Origin: Bombyx mori
Taxonomy: Eukaryota > Arthropoda > Insecta > Lepidoptera > Bombycidae
Reading direction: 5' to 3'
Assembly: GCF_030269925.1 (NCBI RefSeq)
Contig: NC_085128.1
Coordinates: forward strand, 14,820,501-14,884,500
DNA: 64,000 nucleotides
Shown piece by piece: positions 21,201-29,387 of the stretch. Every line of letters begins with the position of its first letter. Within the stretch, counting starts at the first letter, position 1. The notes under the pieces are model-generated. The model saw nothing but the letters and a program-made list of their open reading frames with translations. It ran no database searches and had not been told where the DNA came from. The translations under genes and the position numbers were made by a program.

Positions 21201-21649
21201 TGCGGTATATAATAACCGTTATCGGTTTCCTTAGCGGTGTCGTTAATTTCAGTTAAATAACCTTTACTAATGTAATCCTGTATAACGATATCGTAATCAT
21301 CGCGGAGTGAGGGTAATTGAACAAACTTACGTTCGAGCGAAAGAAAACGGCGGTGAGCAACAGTATAAGACTTGCCAAGGTCAGCGGGATTTCTACTAAA
21401 TGGTAACTCAACCGTATATCGGCCATCATTATCGCGGGTAATTGTAGAAATATATTTGTTTTCACACTCGGCTTCCTCAGGGCTAAGATGACGCTCATGA
21501 GGAATCTCCTCTAATTCCCAAAATTTATGTAAAAATGACTCAAGGTCTTTATGCGTTATAGATGAGAAAGTTTTATTTAAAGTGAATGCAGAATGAATTT
21601 TAGTATTTTCGAAAGCGGGTGGATTATCAATATAAACTGTACTAGATAG
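18248..21649 (-). CDS. BEL/Pao pol: RT, RNase H, integrase (downstream of an in-frame UGA)
   Basis: 1,133 sense codons with no stop, in the same frame as gag-PR. The pre-RT linker contains FWELEEIP and GRYTVELPFS; RT contains KLRVVLDASA, LNDVLHTGPNLQ, CADVEQMYLRI and the catalytic LYMDDL; RNase H contains FCDASLNAYG, ARLELCAALLL and AFSDSTIALSWI; integrase contains an H/C zinc region (ALLPKH, CKSCF), GVDYAGPF, YSDNGTNFVGA and FGGLWE carrying D, D and E. No ATG occurs between the UGA and the conserved RT start, so independent initiation is unlikely. Translation probably needs suppression of the UGA, whose 3' context is CUA, or this copy carries a nonsense mutation. All key catalytic residues are present. 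Confidence 0.93.
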   Translation of the reverse strand, partial: LSSTVYIDNPPAFENTKIHSAFTLNKTFSSITHKDLESFLHKFWELEEIPHERHLSPEEAECENKYISTITRDNDGRYTVELPFSRNPADLGKSYTVAHRRFLSLERKFVQLPSLRDDYDIVIQDYISKGYLTEINDTAKETDNGYYIPHHAVIRPSKTTTKLRVVLDASARTSSGLSLNDVLHTGPNLQADLFLLLLRFRLFPVALCADVEQMYLRIRVTTDHHKYLKILYRFKNDKLRIFAFNCLPFGLKSSPYLAMRTIRQLASEECYRYPEAASVAESQLYMDDLVTSLHEDISAIKLSKQLISLFKSGGFNLTKWASNSTAFLNSLPETHRSSVSFSDDANNTMKVLGLAWLPANDSFFMTSSNTNEKCTKRTILSLVARLFDVLGLVAPVILFAKLLIKELWNSKIDWDDTPPDTIIYRYSSLVKELPLLSTIAIPRHIGVFKDCEVNIVAFCDASLNAYGCVVYLHITDPTGDITLRLLCSKSKVSPVKITTLARLELCAALLLSKLVKLIYNAYNSLHPITAIYAFSDSTIALSWIKSSPHRWSIFVGNRIAQIQENLSPDRFFHINGKENPSDCVSRGLLPSQIINNSLWWQGPSWACYPISQWPIEPFVPCKSGSDIPEMKKSVTLTALTVVEDSPIYQLGLRVSSWSKLLRCVVYVLRFIRKLPRNKFVTASDLNTAEKAIIRALQAKYFGHDIASIRKLDLPSKNIRKLSPFIDEDGILRIQGRLSSSDLPFETQHPALLPKHDHIINIIVDYFHNTNLHTGPDLLMSIIRQRFWILSARNVIRKRVHMCKSCFRVSPSHPTPMMADLPSSRVMEAKAFCHTGVDYAGPFKITLVRKRGHHSQKAYICLFVCLTTKAIHIELASDLSTDSFLAAFKRFISRRGPVSFMYSDNGTNFVGAKAQLDEMYKLLVSNNFISAWNDELTKYRIIWKMIPPRAPHFGGLWESNIKSVKTHLNRVIGAQILTYEEMLTVLNQIECLMNSRPLCLLSADPNPEILTPAHFLMSTPLQYLPASELSANQMSLTNRKALLDSLVNSYWRKWRLEYLHTLQVRQKWCTSDNPVKVGTVVLIHQDDIPPLRWPLGVIQEVYPGADNIIRVALVKTKSGFLKRPVVKLYPLPLE

Positions 21650-23695
21650 TCACAAAGAGGTATTATTATCATTTATAACAGAAAAATTATCATGTTGCGG
21701 TTTCATAATGCCGGTGTAACTCACTTCAGGTACGTCACCCATAAGAACATAACCGAAGGTTGTTTCTACGGCAGGTGGCGCTAGTGAGCCAGTATCTATA
21801 CGATTACCTAAGTATATATATGGAAATAACTGAGCACCTAACACCATATCAATCACACCTGGAACGTTCCAGTTTGAATCGGCAAGCGGTAAATTACGTA
21901 TATGATTCATATTTGAGGAATTTATAAAATAAGCGGGTAATTTATCTGTAATACAGTCTACTACTAAAGCGTGAATATAATATTTATTAGGAGAAAATCT
22001 AGATTCAATATTTAAATAAACATATCCGTGAATCGGGCGAGCGGTTAATCCAATACCTCTAATATAAGAATTATTTAAAGGTATAATCGGTAATTTAAGT
22101 AATTTACAACAATTGACAGTTATTAAATTATTTTGGGAACCATTATCTATTAAACATCTAACTATTTTACGTTCCCCTTTATTCGAGTGAGCGTATATTT
22201 GAGCGGTTGATAATAAAATATTACTATTCGATTTTATTTCCGAACTGTGAGTCAACGTGGTAGCGGTCGTATTATTTTGTTGTTGTATCGTTCTGTTAGA
22301 GTGTAAACAAGTATTCGAAGCGGCATCATGATGATCACAACTCTGAACAACAGGTTGAGATTGAACCTGGGACCGACCGTAATCGGGCCGCGCGGCATCA
22401 CTCGGAATTCCCTGTACCTGCGACCGACTGACCTGCCTGTCCATATCAGCGTAGTCATTCGATGGACTGGGTACGCTTTTACTTTTTCGATTCGCCCGTT
22501 TATTACCAAAACACAACAAAGTATGATGATATTTCTTACAATTATTGCATGTTAACTTTGATTGACATGCTTTTAATGTATGCGATAAGCTTAAACAATT
22601 GATGCAACCCTTGTGCGATTTAATAAAATCATAACGTTCTTGCGGTGAAATAATATTTTTAAATTCATTACAACGATATAACTGCGTGTGGTGCGAGCTC
22701 GAGCAAAGATCGCACGTAGATAACGAAACCGGTTTGTTAACCCTTTCAGTGCGGACTGGGTCATTATAACTACTGGAAATAAACGATTTGTGATTTTTAG
22801 ATTTCTCTATGTTACACTTCGGTGCAGAGCGTTCTAATATTTTAATCTGATCCTGTATGAATTTAATAAACATTTCAGTTGTGGGTATTTCAATACCACG
22901 AACCGATGCTTCAAACGAATGTAAAGTTTGAGGATCCAACCTTCTCAGTGAGCATTGTAATAAAATAAAATCAGTCAAATCAAGTAAATTTAATTGTTTC
23001 AAAGCGGCAATCGAAGATGAAATTTTTTCAATATACATATTTAAACTATTTGCGGTAGGTGAACAATTTTTTAAATCTAATATATTATTCAGATAATGAC
23101 ATCCTAAAGCTCGTTTATCCTGATATTTACTAATTAGATTCGACCAAATAATATTATAAGTTTCACCTGTGGGTATTATACCAGCGGTTAACTTTAATGC
23201 ACTATGTGTTAATTTGCCCATTAAATACTGCACACGTTGCGCATCAGACAGTTGCGGGTTATCGTGGATGTTAGCTTTAAAAGCCTGGTAAAATGTTTCC
23301 CATCCTTCAAGAGAGCGTCCGTCAAAGGAAGGAAGTGAAATTGTTGGCAATGTTACATTTATGGCGGCGGTAGTTCTCATTACATTTGACGAATTACCAA
23401 TTGTAATTTTGTTACGAGCGCGTCTTACGTAATTATATAACGTGTCAAAAGACGATAAAGCTGCGTATTCAGGCTCAACTTCGGGGTTTTGCTTTAAATT
23501 TAAATCATTGATATCATCCAAATTGCTTTCAAATCTAACACGCATGTCATCAATCGATTCTGATTCGGCAAGAAAAGTTTCAATTAATTCCGAATCAAAC
23601 TCCGAAATATTTTTTGATTTATTATATAAATCATTAATTTGTGCAAATACTAAATTATTCTTCGCGATAAGTTTCTTTAGTTGTCTATTTTCCAT
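21650..23695 (-). CDS. BEL/Pao gag and aspartic protease
   Basis: The frame ends at UGA 21,650-21,652. The likely start is the ATG of MENRQLKK at 23,695; twelve further in-frame codons lie upstream. Domains: N-terminal coiled region rich in Asp/Glu; gag core LPTISLPSFDG onward (about residues 115-265); three BEL-type Cys/His knuckles (CDLCSSSHHTQ, CINCLSLSHTLKAC, CNNCKKYHHTLLC); protease with LIDNGSQ; C-terminal TTFGYVLMGDV shared with the pre-RT linker of element 1. In element 1 the equivalent junction is open, with no stop. Confidence 0.92.
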   Translation of the reverse strand: MENRQLKKLIAKNNLVFAQINDLYNKSKNISEFDSELIETFLAESESIDDMRVRFESNLDDINDLNLKQNPEVEPEYAALSSFDTLYNYVRRARNKITIGNSSNVMRTTAAINVTLPTISLPSFDGRSLEGWETFYQAFKANIHDNPQLSDAQRVQYLMGKLTHSALKLTAGIIPTGETYNIIWSNLISKYQDKRALGCHYLNNILDLKNCSPTANSLNMYIEKISSSIAALKQLNLLDLTDFILLQCSLRRLDPQTLHSFEASVRGIEIPTTEMFIKFIQDQIKILERSAPKCNIEKSKNHKSFISSSYNDPVRTERVNKPVSLSTCDLCSSSHHTQLYRCNEFKNIISPQERYDFIKSHKGCINCLSLSHTLKACQSKLTCNNCKKYHHTLLCFGNKRANRKSKSVPSPSNDYADMDRQVSRSQVQGIPSDAARPDYGRSQVQSQPVVQSCDHHDAASNTCLHSNRTIQQQNNTTATTLTHSSEIKSNSNILLSTAQIYAHSNKGERKIVRCLIDNGSQNNLITVNCCKLLKLPIIPLNNSYIRGIGLTARPIHGYVYLNIESRFSPNKYYIHALVVDCITDKLPAYFINSSNMNHIRNLPLADSNWNVPGVIDMVLGAQLFPYIYLGNRIDTGSLAPPAVETTFGYVLMGDVPEVSYTGIMKPQHDNFSVINDNNTSL

Positions 23696-23900
23696 AATGA
23701 AGTTATGAAATAACTGACTAAAAAATAACACTAAATGAACTACGTTAATAAATATAATTCAATATGCGGTTACGAGTTATTATTACTAATAGCGATGAAT
23801 GTAATTAATTTTTACATACAATACAATACTGTAACAAAATGGCGAATGGGGGTAATCATAAATTAATTCTAATTTTAAATAAAATTTAAGCTGGATCTGA

Positions 23901-23918
23901 TCCAGGCTCGCAGGACCA
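23901..23918 (-). promoter_or_regulatory. Primer binding site of BEL/Pao element 2
   Basis: The plus strand reads TCCAGGCTCGCAGGACCA, ending in CCA, 5 bp inside the 5' LTR. I could not assign the tRNA; it resembles tRNA-Tyr only partly. Confidence 0.7.
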
Positions 23919-23923
23919 AACTA

Positions 23924-24460
23924 TGGGGTAGCAAGGGGGCGTGTAAATAGCCCTCCTGCGGCGGGAGCATATAAAGCGGGGTTGTAGAAAGGCGTGTAAA
24001 TAGCCGTCCTAAGCGGTATGTGACAAATGTTTGTCACTTATAATTAGCGGAGCGGTAAAACTATATAGCGGTAAAACAATAGCTAGTAATCAAATTAAAG
24101 ATATAAATTAAATACACATAAGCGAGCGGGCGGGCGAATGATTACACGAACACAGCAATAAAATGGCAATAAATTAAAAGAACTTGCACTCACCTGTAGA
24201 CCTTGCCAGTGACTGTCGTGCGGGCGTCGGCGATGGAAGCACGCGGGCGGCGGGAGGGGGTGACGAAGCTCACGTAGCTTTTCGTAAGCTCAAGCACCAC
24301 ACAATATACAAGTGCCGCCATCTAGGCAGCTAGCGGTAAAGCGTGATCGATCGGGTAGAACCACGCTTTGGATAGTCGCGGTAATTAGTAACTAACAAAC
24401 TCCAAAGGTGGCGCCATCCCAATAATTCATTAGCATCCCATTACTAAATCCGCGTGACCA
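23924..24460 (-). repeat. 5' LTR of BEL/Pao element 2
   Basis: 537 bp, one substitution from the 3' LTR, followed by ACCTA at 24,461-24,465. Confidence 0.95.
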
Positions 24461-25968
24461 ACCTACGTCCTCGCAAGGCTCCCGGTTCCGACGGTATATC
24501 CAACCGCGTTATTAAACTTCTACCCGTCCAACTCATCGTGATGTTGGCATCTATTTTCAATGCCGCTATGGCGAACTGTATCTTTCCCGCGGTGTGGAAA
24601 GAAGCGGACGTTATCGGCATACATAAACCCGGTAAAGCAAAAAATCATCCGACGAGCTACCGCCCGATTAGCCTCCTCATGTCTCTAGGCAAACTGTATG
24701 AGCGTCTGCTCTACAAACGCCTCAGAGACTTCGTCTCATCCAAGGGCATTCTCATCGATGAACAATTCGGATTCCGTACAAATCACTCATGCGTTCAACA
24801 GGTGCACCGCCTCACGGAGCACATTCTTGTGGGGCTTAATCGACCAAAACCGTTATACACGGGAGCTCTCTTCTTCGACGTCGCAAAAGCGTTCGACAAA
24901 GTCTGGCACAACGGTTTGATTTTCAAACTATTCAACATGGGTGTGCCGGATAGTCTCGTGCTCATCATACGGGACTTCTTGTCGAACCGCTCTTTTCGAT
25001 ATCGAGTAGAGGCAACCCGCTCCTCCCCACGACCTCTCACAGCTGGAGTCCCGCAAGGCTCTGTCCTCTCACCCCTCCTATTTAGCTTATTCGTTAACGA
25101 TATTCCCCGGTCGCCGCCGACCCATTTAGCTTTATTCGCCGACGACACGACTGTTTACTATTCCAGTAGAAACAAGTCCCTAATCGCGAAGAAGCTTCAG
25201 AGCGCAGCCCTAGCCCTAGGACAGTGGTTCCGAAAATGGCGCATAGACATCAACCCAGCGAAAAGTACTGCGGTGCTCTTTCAGAGGGGAAGCTCCACAC
25301 GGATTTCCTCCCGTATTAGGAGGAGGAATCTCACACCCCCGATTACTCTCTTTAGTCAATCCATACCCTGGGCCAGAAAGGTCAAGTACCTGGGCGTTAC
25401 CCTGGATGCATCAATGACATTCCGCCCGCATATAAAATCAGTCCGTGACCGTGCCGCGTTTATTCTCGGTAGACTCTACCCCATGATTTGTAAGCGGAGT
25501 AAAATGTCCCTTCGGAACAAGGTGACACTTTACAAAACTTGCATAAGGCCCGTCATGACTTACGCGAGTGTGGTGTTCGCTCACGCGGCCCGCACGCACA
25601 TAGACACCCTTCAATCTCTACAATCCCGCTTTTGCAGGTTAGCCGTCGGAGCTCCGTGGTTCGTGAGGAACGTTGACCTACACGACGACCTGGGCCTCGA
25701 ATCTATACAGAAATACATGAAGTCAGCGTCGGAACGGTACTTCGATAAGGCTATGCGTCATGATAATCGCCTTATCGTAGCCGCCGCTGACTGCTCCCCG
25801 AATCCTGATCATGCAGGAGCCAGTCACCGTCGACGCCCTAGACACGTCCTTACGGATCCATCAGATCCAATAACCTTCGCACTAGACGCCTTCAGCTCTA
25901 GGAGCAGGCTTAGGGACCTCGGTAACCGTACTCGTCGAACTCGACAAAGAGTTCGCCGTGCAACCTAA
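24461..25968 (+). pseudogene. Jockey LINE ORF2, reverse transcriptase part
   Basis: Continues the frame broken at 17,531: RPRKAPGSDGIS, FGFRTNHSCVQQVHRLTEH, LFFDVAKAFDKVWHNG, AGVPQGSVLSPLLFSLF, the catalytic LALFADDTTVYYS, then VKYLGVTLD and the thumb/C-terminal region ending in RVRRAT. No internal stop. It lost its upstream half only through the BEL insertion and 5' truncation. Very close to ORF2 at 33.2-36.1 kb but not identical. Confidence 0.92.
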
Positions 25969-26211
25969 CCCATGAATCAGCTCGCTGAGTTTCTCGCCGG
26001 ATCTTCTCAGCGGGTCGCGATTCCGATCCGGTAGTAGATTCATTCGCGAAGCAGCTGCTCTTGAGCTGTTAGGTCTCCTTCGGAGGCGCTCGGGTAGCTG
26101 TTAGCAAATCCCACCCCTCCTGGCTGAGCCTTTGCTCGCCCACCTGTCCTGGTGAAACTGGAAAGGCCTCCGGGCCACCAGTAATCCTTCAATCATAAAA
26201 AAAAAAAAAAA
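25969..26211 (+). other. LINE 3' UTR and A-tail
   Basis: The first ~95 bp match the 3' UTR of the 33-kb LINE (GAGTTTCTCGCCGGATCTTC, ATTCCGATCCGGTAG). From about 26,066 it switches to an unrelated tail (TTAGGTCTCCTTCGGAGGCG...CAATCATAAAA) also seen at 10,137-10,278. Confidence 0.85.
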
Positions 26212-26245
26212 GGCAGAGCCAAGCCGCTGCCTACCGAAACCAACC

Positions 26246-26935
26246 TACCTAACTACCGAACTCGGCAGCCCATCTCAGATAGCAAAGAGCAATTCGAAGT
26301 GACATTGACATGACCATATCACATGACAAGGATTATTACAAACATAAATGGCACCAGTAATTATCACGTACACATAATACTTAGTCTCAACACGTACAGT
26401 CATGAACTTGAGCTTGTAAGCGTAATTAGGCCATAAAAACCCGCTAATTATGAGACCGCTTAAAGATTATCTCGTCGACGTCTACGACAGATCCAAGTTC
26501 GATTCCTATTCGGGGTCAGTATCTTCATATAAAAAGGGTGCGTGTACTTATGTACGCGTGTAAGAAGTTATACTTTATTTTTATAATTTTTTTTTTTTTT
26601 TTAATATTAATTAATTAATAATAAATATTTATTGTTAACAATTTAAAAAATGAAAGCTAATAACACTTTTTTTACGAGTGTACATGCGCGAAAGTTCACC
26701 TGTGGCTATATTCAGACTCGCCAAGTTACGTCGGTCGTATTGTATTGAGCGATTTAGTGGGCAACTTCATTTCTGTTAATTTTGAGTCACGGTGCGCGTG
26801 CATCGTAAAATTTCACTCTTATCAATTTTTCATAACGCGCGTTAAGAAGTATATCTTTAAAAATATTTGGTATTCGATGTCTGAGTGCGTTTCCAGTATT
26901 CGTAACGCAGTAACAAATGTTAACTTGTGAAAACA
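26246..26935. other. AT-rich intergenic DNA
   Basis: No gene seen. 26,440-26,520 holds a B-box-like AAGTTCGATTCCTATTC, perhaps a SINE scrap. A T-run at 26,587-26,602. Confidence 0.45.
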
Positions 26936-26969
26936 ATAGTTCAACAATTCAAATTTGTCTGCTTTGGTG

Positions 26970-27340
26970 GGAGTTTATTACTTCTCGATCGCGTGAAAGT
27001 TAACTCAAATTTGTATGAAGTTGGAATAGCGCCCCTAGCGGCAAATGAAGGGAGGCTCGAACACGATTTTTTTTATTGCTTAGATGGGTGGACGAACTCA
27101 CAGCCTACCTGGTGCTAAGTGGTCACTGGAGCCCATAGACATCTACAACGTAAGTACGCCACCCACCTTGAGATATAAGTTCTAAGATCTCAAGTATAGT
27201 TACAACGGCTGCCCCACCCTTCAAACCGAAACGCATTACTGCTTCACGGCAGAAATAGGCAGGGCGGTGGTACCTACCCGCGCGGACTCACAAGAGGTCC
27301 TACCGCCAGTAAATCAATCGATCGAGAAGTTGAAGAACTT
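26970..27340. mobile_element. MITE relic of the 12.7-kb family, again holding Bm1
   Basis: The left side carries CTCGATCGCGTGAAAGTTAA and CAAATTTGTATG like the MITE at 12.66 kb. The right side has ATCGATCGAGAAGTTG, complementary to the left arm TACTTCTCGATCGCG. The interior is an antisense Bm1. Confidence 0.5.
27064..27312 (-). repeat. Bm1 SINE, 5'-truncated
   Basis: From the TTTTTTTATTGCTTAGATGG tail to ACAAGAGGTCCTACCGCCAG. The head and upstream body are absent. Confidence 0.88.
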
Positions 27341-27629
27341 GCACTAATCATAGAGAACGCGTTACTGATAGTGGTACCCATTTACGCGGTTAGATAGTAC
27401 AACATACTACAGGACGTATTGTAAAATCTACGAAAACCTTGAAAAAGAATTCATTATGTAAATTGCGTTATTACATTAACCTCATTCACAAAAACTAGAC
27501 CGCACAACGAAACTTAAGAATTTTTCAAAAGAGTAATGTTAAAAATCTTATGTAATCTTTTGGACTTCACTTACCATTTTAATTGCTATATATGTCTGTG
27601 TATCTGACAGCTAATTTTCAACAATGTAT

Positions 27630-28009
27630 TGTTACGCACTGGGGTTCGGGATGAATAAAATTCCACTGAATTACAAGTTAACACTGTATTTGCACTTAGA
27701 GCACTTAAAACACTTCACAAACACTTTAAAATTCTCAATTCGCTTCTTCCGCTTCGCTTCACGTGATCCGTTCGCTGTTTCGCTTCGAGTAGTTCCGATT
27801 GCTGACTGTGTGCCATCCCTGCAGCGCTTTTATAGTCGATACCACATCCCTAGAATTATCGAGAATATTCCACACATCTTTAGTATTGTGTTTCCGCTAT
27901 CTGACAATAGATGGCGTTGTACTCCTCGAGTGTTCTAGGTGCTACTAGATCCTTAAATGTTCGTTCGACTATTCGGCGATAGATGGCGTTACTCTTACCG
28001 GCGTAACAG
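27630..28009 (-). repeat. Solo LTR, probably Ty3/gypsy-like
   Basis: 380 bp with inverted TGTTACGC...GCGTAACA ends and a 4-bp duplication GTAT on both sides (27,626-27,629 and 28,010-28,013). On the minus strand it contains a TATA box in GACTATAAAAGCGC (around 27,826-27,837) followed by a CAGTC initiator-like site, so the LTR promoter faces left. A 104-codon frame on the opposite strand is a chance frame. No internal element remains, indicating LTR-LTR recombination. Confidence 0.8.
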
Positions 28010-28065
28010 TATCATTCAAATATCAGTTGATCAAACTTTGTTTGAGTAGTTTTTTTATATGATTT

Positions 28066-28197
28066 TTTTTGTACCTTGTCGCTGGTAGTCTAAGGGACTA
28101 TTCCAGCTACGCCCGGCTAGGTAAGTGAGCACACGGGCTCAACCGGAGGGAATTACTAGCCCTAGCAAGAGCAGTGCTTCGCAGAATCTACCACCAC
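28066..28197 (-). repeat. Jockey LINE 3' end fragment
   Basis: T-run then TACCTTGTCGCTGGTAGTCT, CCTAGCAAGAGCAGTGCTTC and GCAGAATCTACCACC, shared with the LINE 3' UTRs. Highly truncated. Confidence 0.75.
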
Positions 28198-28652
28198 ACG
28201 GATTTGAACATTGTGCAACTATTGTCAAATTTTCCACAAAAATATTTTTTCACATTTTGCACATAGAAAGATATTAGTTTGATTTGTAGATTTTGTAGTT
28301 CATTTGACGTGGATTTTCATCTTCACAGTAAGAAGGTCCCAGGTGAGAGAATATTGTTAGTTTTGATATATATATTTACTTAGAAAAAAATATTGAGCGT
28401 TCATCTCAACTATAAAATTCTGTGGCTACTTTTTTAACCGCCCAACCAAATAGGCCTCTTCTTAGTAGAGGAGACCAGTCTTAATTGTTCGCCTTCCTCT
28501 CGATCCTCCCTCACTTTCCCACACGGAGACATCACACTGACGGGATGCAACCTAATTATCATATATCCCCTTGAGGTTACTAACAGTATGGGGAAAATAA
28601 ATCAAAATAATAATTGCCTTAGCACTGCAACGGAACGTACTATATACTATTT
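28198..28652. other. No gene seen
   Basis: Unique-looking DNA. 28,430-28,580 is moderately GC-rich but has no open frame. Confidence 0.45.
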
Positions 28653-28830
28653 TGGGGATTTATACGACAAAGGGAAGATCTTCCACCGAGCGGGTGATAT
28701 TGCTCGGTAGACCGACGGTCCGAATGTTGTTGTTCGGAACTTGTATATATGCGCTTTATCTTGAAAATGTCGTAAGCGAGATTCAGGAATCTGTCAATTA
28801 TCTTGCGTTGTATGATGGCTACCCGCCACA
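28653..28830 (-). repeat. TRIM 3' LTR
   Basis: 178 bp, TGGGGAT...CCGCCACA, pairs with 29,388-29,565. Confidence 0.88.
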
Positions 28831-28843
28831 TCACTCCCCTCCG
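28831..28843 (-). promoter_or_regulatory. TRIM polypurine tract
   Basis: The minus strand reads CGGAGGGGAGTGA abutting the 3' LTR. Confidence 0.75.
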
Positions 28844-28902
28844 AGACTGGAGGTCGTGTCATTTTTAGTTAGCGTTGTCCGTGCTGAGATTAGCTTGCAA
28901 GG

Positions 28903-29081
28903 GCCAGTGCTGCTCGAAGCCTGCGGTGAGTCGAGGCTGAGCTTGAATGCTGCGTGCGTGTCGCCAGTGCTGCTCGAAGTTTGCAGTGAGTCGAAACTGA
29001 GCTGAATGCTGCCTGGATGTCGCCAGTGCTGCTCGAAGTCTGCGGTGAGTCGAGACTGAGCTTGAATGTTGCGTGCGTGTC
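28903..29081 (+). repeat. Three tandem ~60-bp repeats inside the TRIM
   Basis: Units begin GCCAGTGCTGCTCGAAG at 28,903, 28,963 and 29,022 (60, 59 and 60 bp), each ending in a TGTC block and about 85-90% alike. Confidence 0.9.
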
Positions 29082-29345
29082 GTGGTAGTCCATGTGATGC
29101 AGAGCTGCCACGCCGGAGATGTGTTACCCCAAGCTTTGATGATCCGGTCGTGGGCTGCGATGAACTGTAGCGGCGTGATGAGGCAGTAAAGTTGCGTGCC
29201 GTAGGACCAGGAAGCGCGGTGAGTCGGCTGCGATGGTCCTGTTGAGGCTGCGGTGCTGGCTTGCTGTGGGACGACTGTCAATGACTTTTTATCTGCGAGA
29301 ATGCGGGGATTGTGGTAGCCGAAATTCTTGATGCGCTGATGATGA

Positions 29346-29384
29346 ATCAGAAGGTTGCGTGTTCAGATCACGTCGGGGTCACCA
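29346..29384 (-). promoter_or_regulatory. Extended primer binding site: 3' half of tRNA-Trp
   Basis: On the plus strand the 39 nt ending in CCA follow tRNA-Trp from position 38 (last anticodon-loop base) to the CCA end. They can be divided as the 3' anticodon-stem strand TCAGA, variable loop AGGTT, T-arm GCGTG/TTCAGAT/CACGT, acceptor CGGGGTC, A, CCA. A usual site is only the last 18 nt. The base equivalent to A58 is G here. Confidence 0.8.
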
Positions 29385-29387
29385 GTT

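Larger units (their letters stand above)
17532..24460 (-). mobile_element. BEL/Pao LTR retrotransposon 2, nearly intact, UGA between gag-PR and pol
   Basis: The element is 6,929 bp. Two 537-bp LTRs (TGGGGTAGC...GCGTGACCA) show one difference (17,702 C against T in the other copy). The target duplication ACCTA is at 17,527-17,531 and 24,461-24,465. Primer site, polypurine tract, gag, protease, RT, RNase H and integrase are all present. gag-PR and pol lie in the same frame separated by one in-frame UGA. The tetranucleotide GCGG is strikingly frequent on the plus strand of this element, including its LTRs. Confidence 0.95.
16428..26211 (+). mobile_element. Jockey-clade LINE, 5'-truncated, split by BEL element 2
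   Basis: Flanked by the duplication GGCAGAGCC (16,419-16,427 and 26,212-26,220) and ended by an A-tail at 26,197-26,211. It starts inside the endonuclease domain of ORF2. At 17,527-17,531 it is broken by a BEL/Pao element whose 5-bp duplication ACCTA brackets the insertion. The LINE reading frame matches on both sides, so it was open when hit. Confidence 0.92.

Noticed and set aside
21253..21498. Separate 81-codon minus-strand gene between gag and pol
   Set aside because: It overlaps pol in another frame; the pol frame itself is open here and carries conserved linker and RT motifs.
27624..27938. 104-codon plus-strand frame with basic and aromatic residues
   Set aside because: It lies wholly inside the solo LTR (27,630-28,009), antisense to its TATA promoter; no domain.
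28903..29081. Possible CRISPR-like array
   Set aside because: Only three directly adjacent units without spacers, in a eukaryotic TRIM.
28865..29281. 138-codon minus-strand Ser/Thr/His/Gln-rich frame
   Set aside because: Produced by the three ~60-bp tandem repeats of the TRIM interior; other frames show similar repeated peptides, so no coding selection is evident.
29346..29384. Functional tRNA-Trp gene
   Set aside because: Only the 3' half is present; no matching 5' acceptor strand or D-arm, CCA is encoded, and it abuts an LTR.
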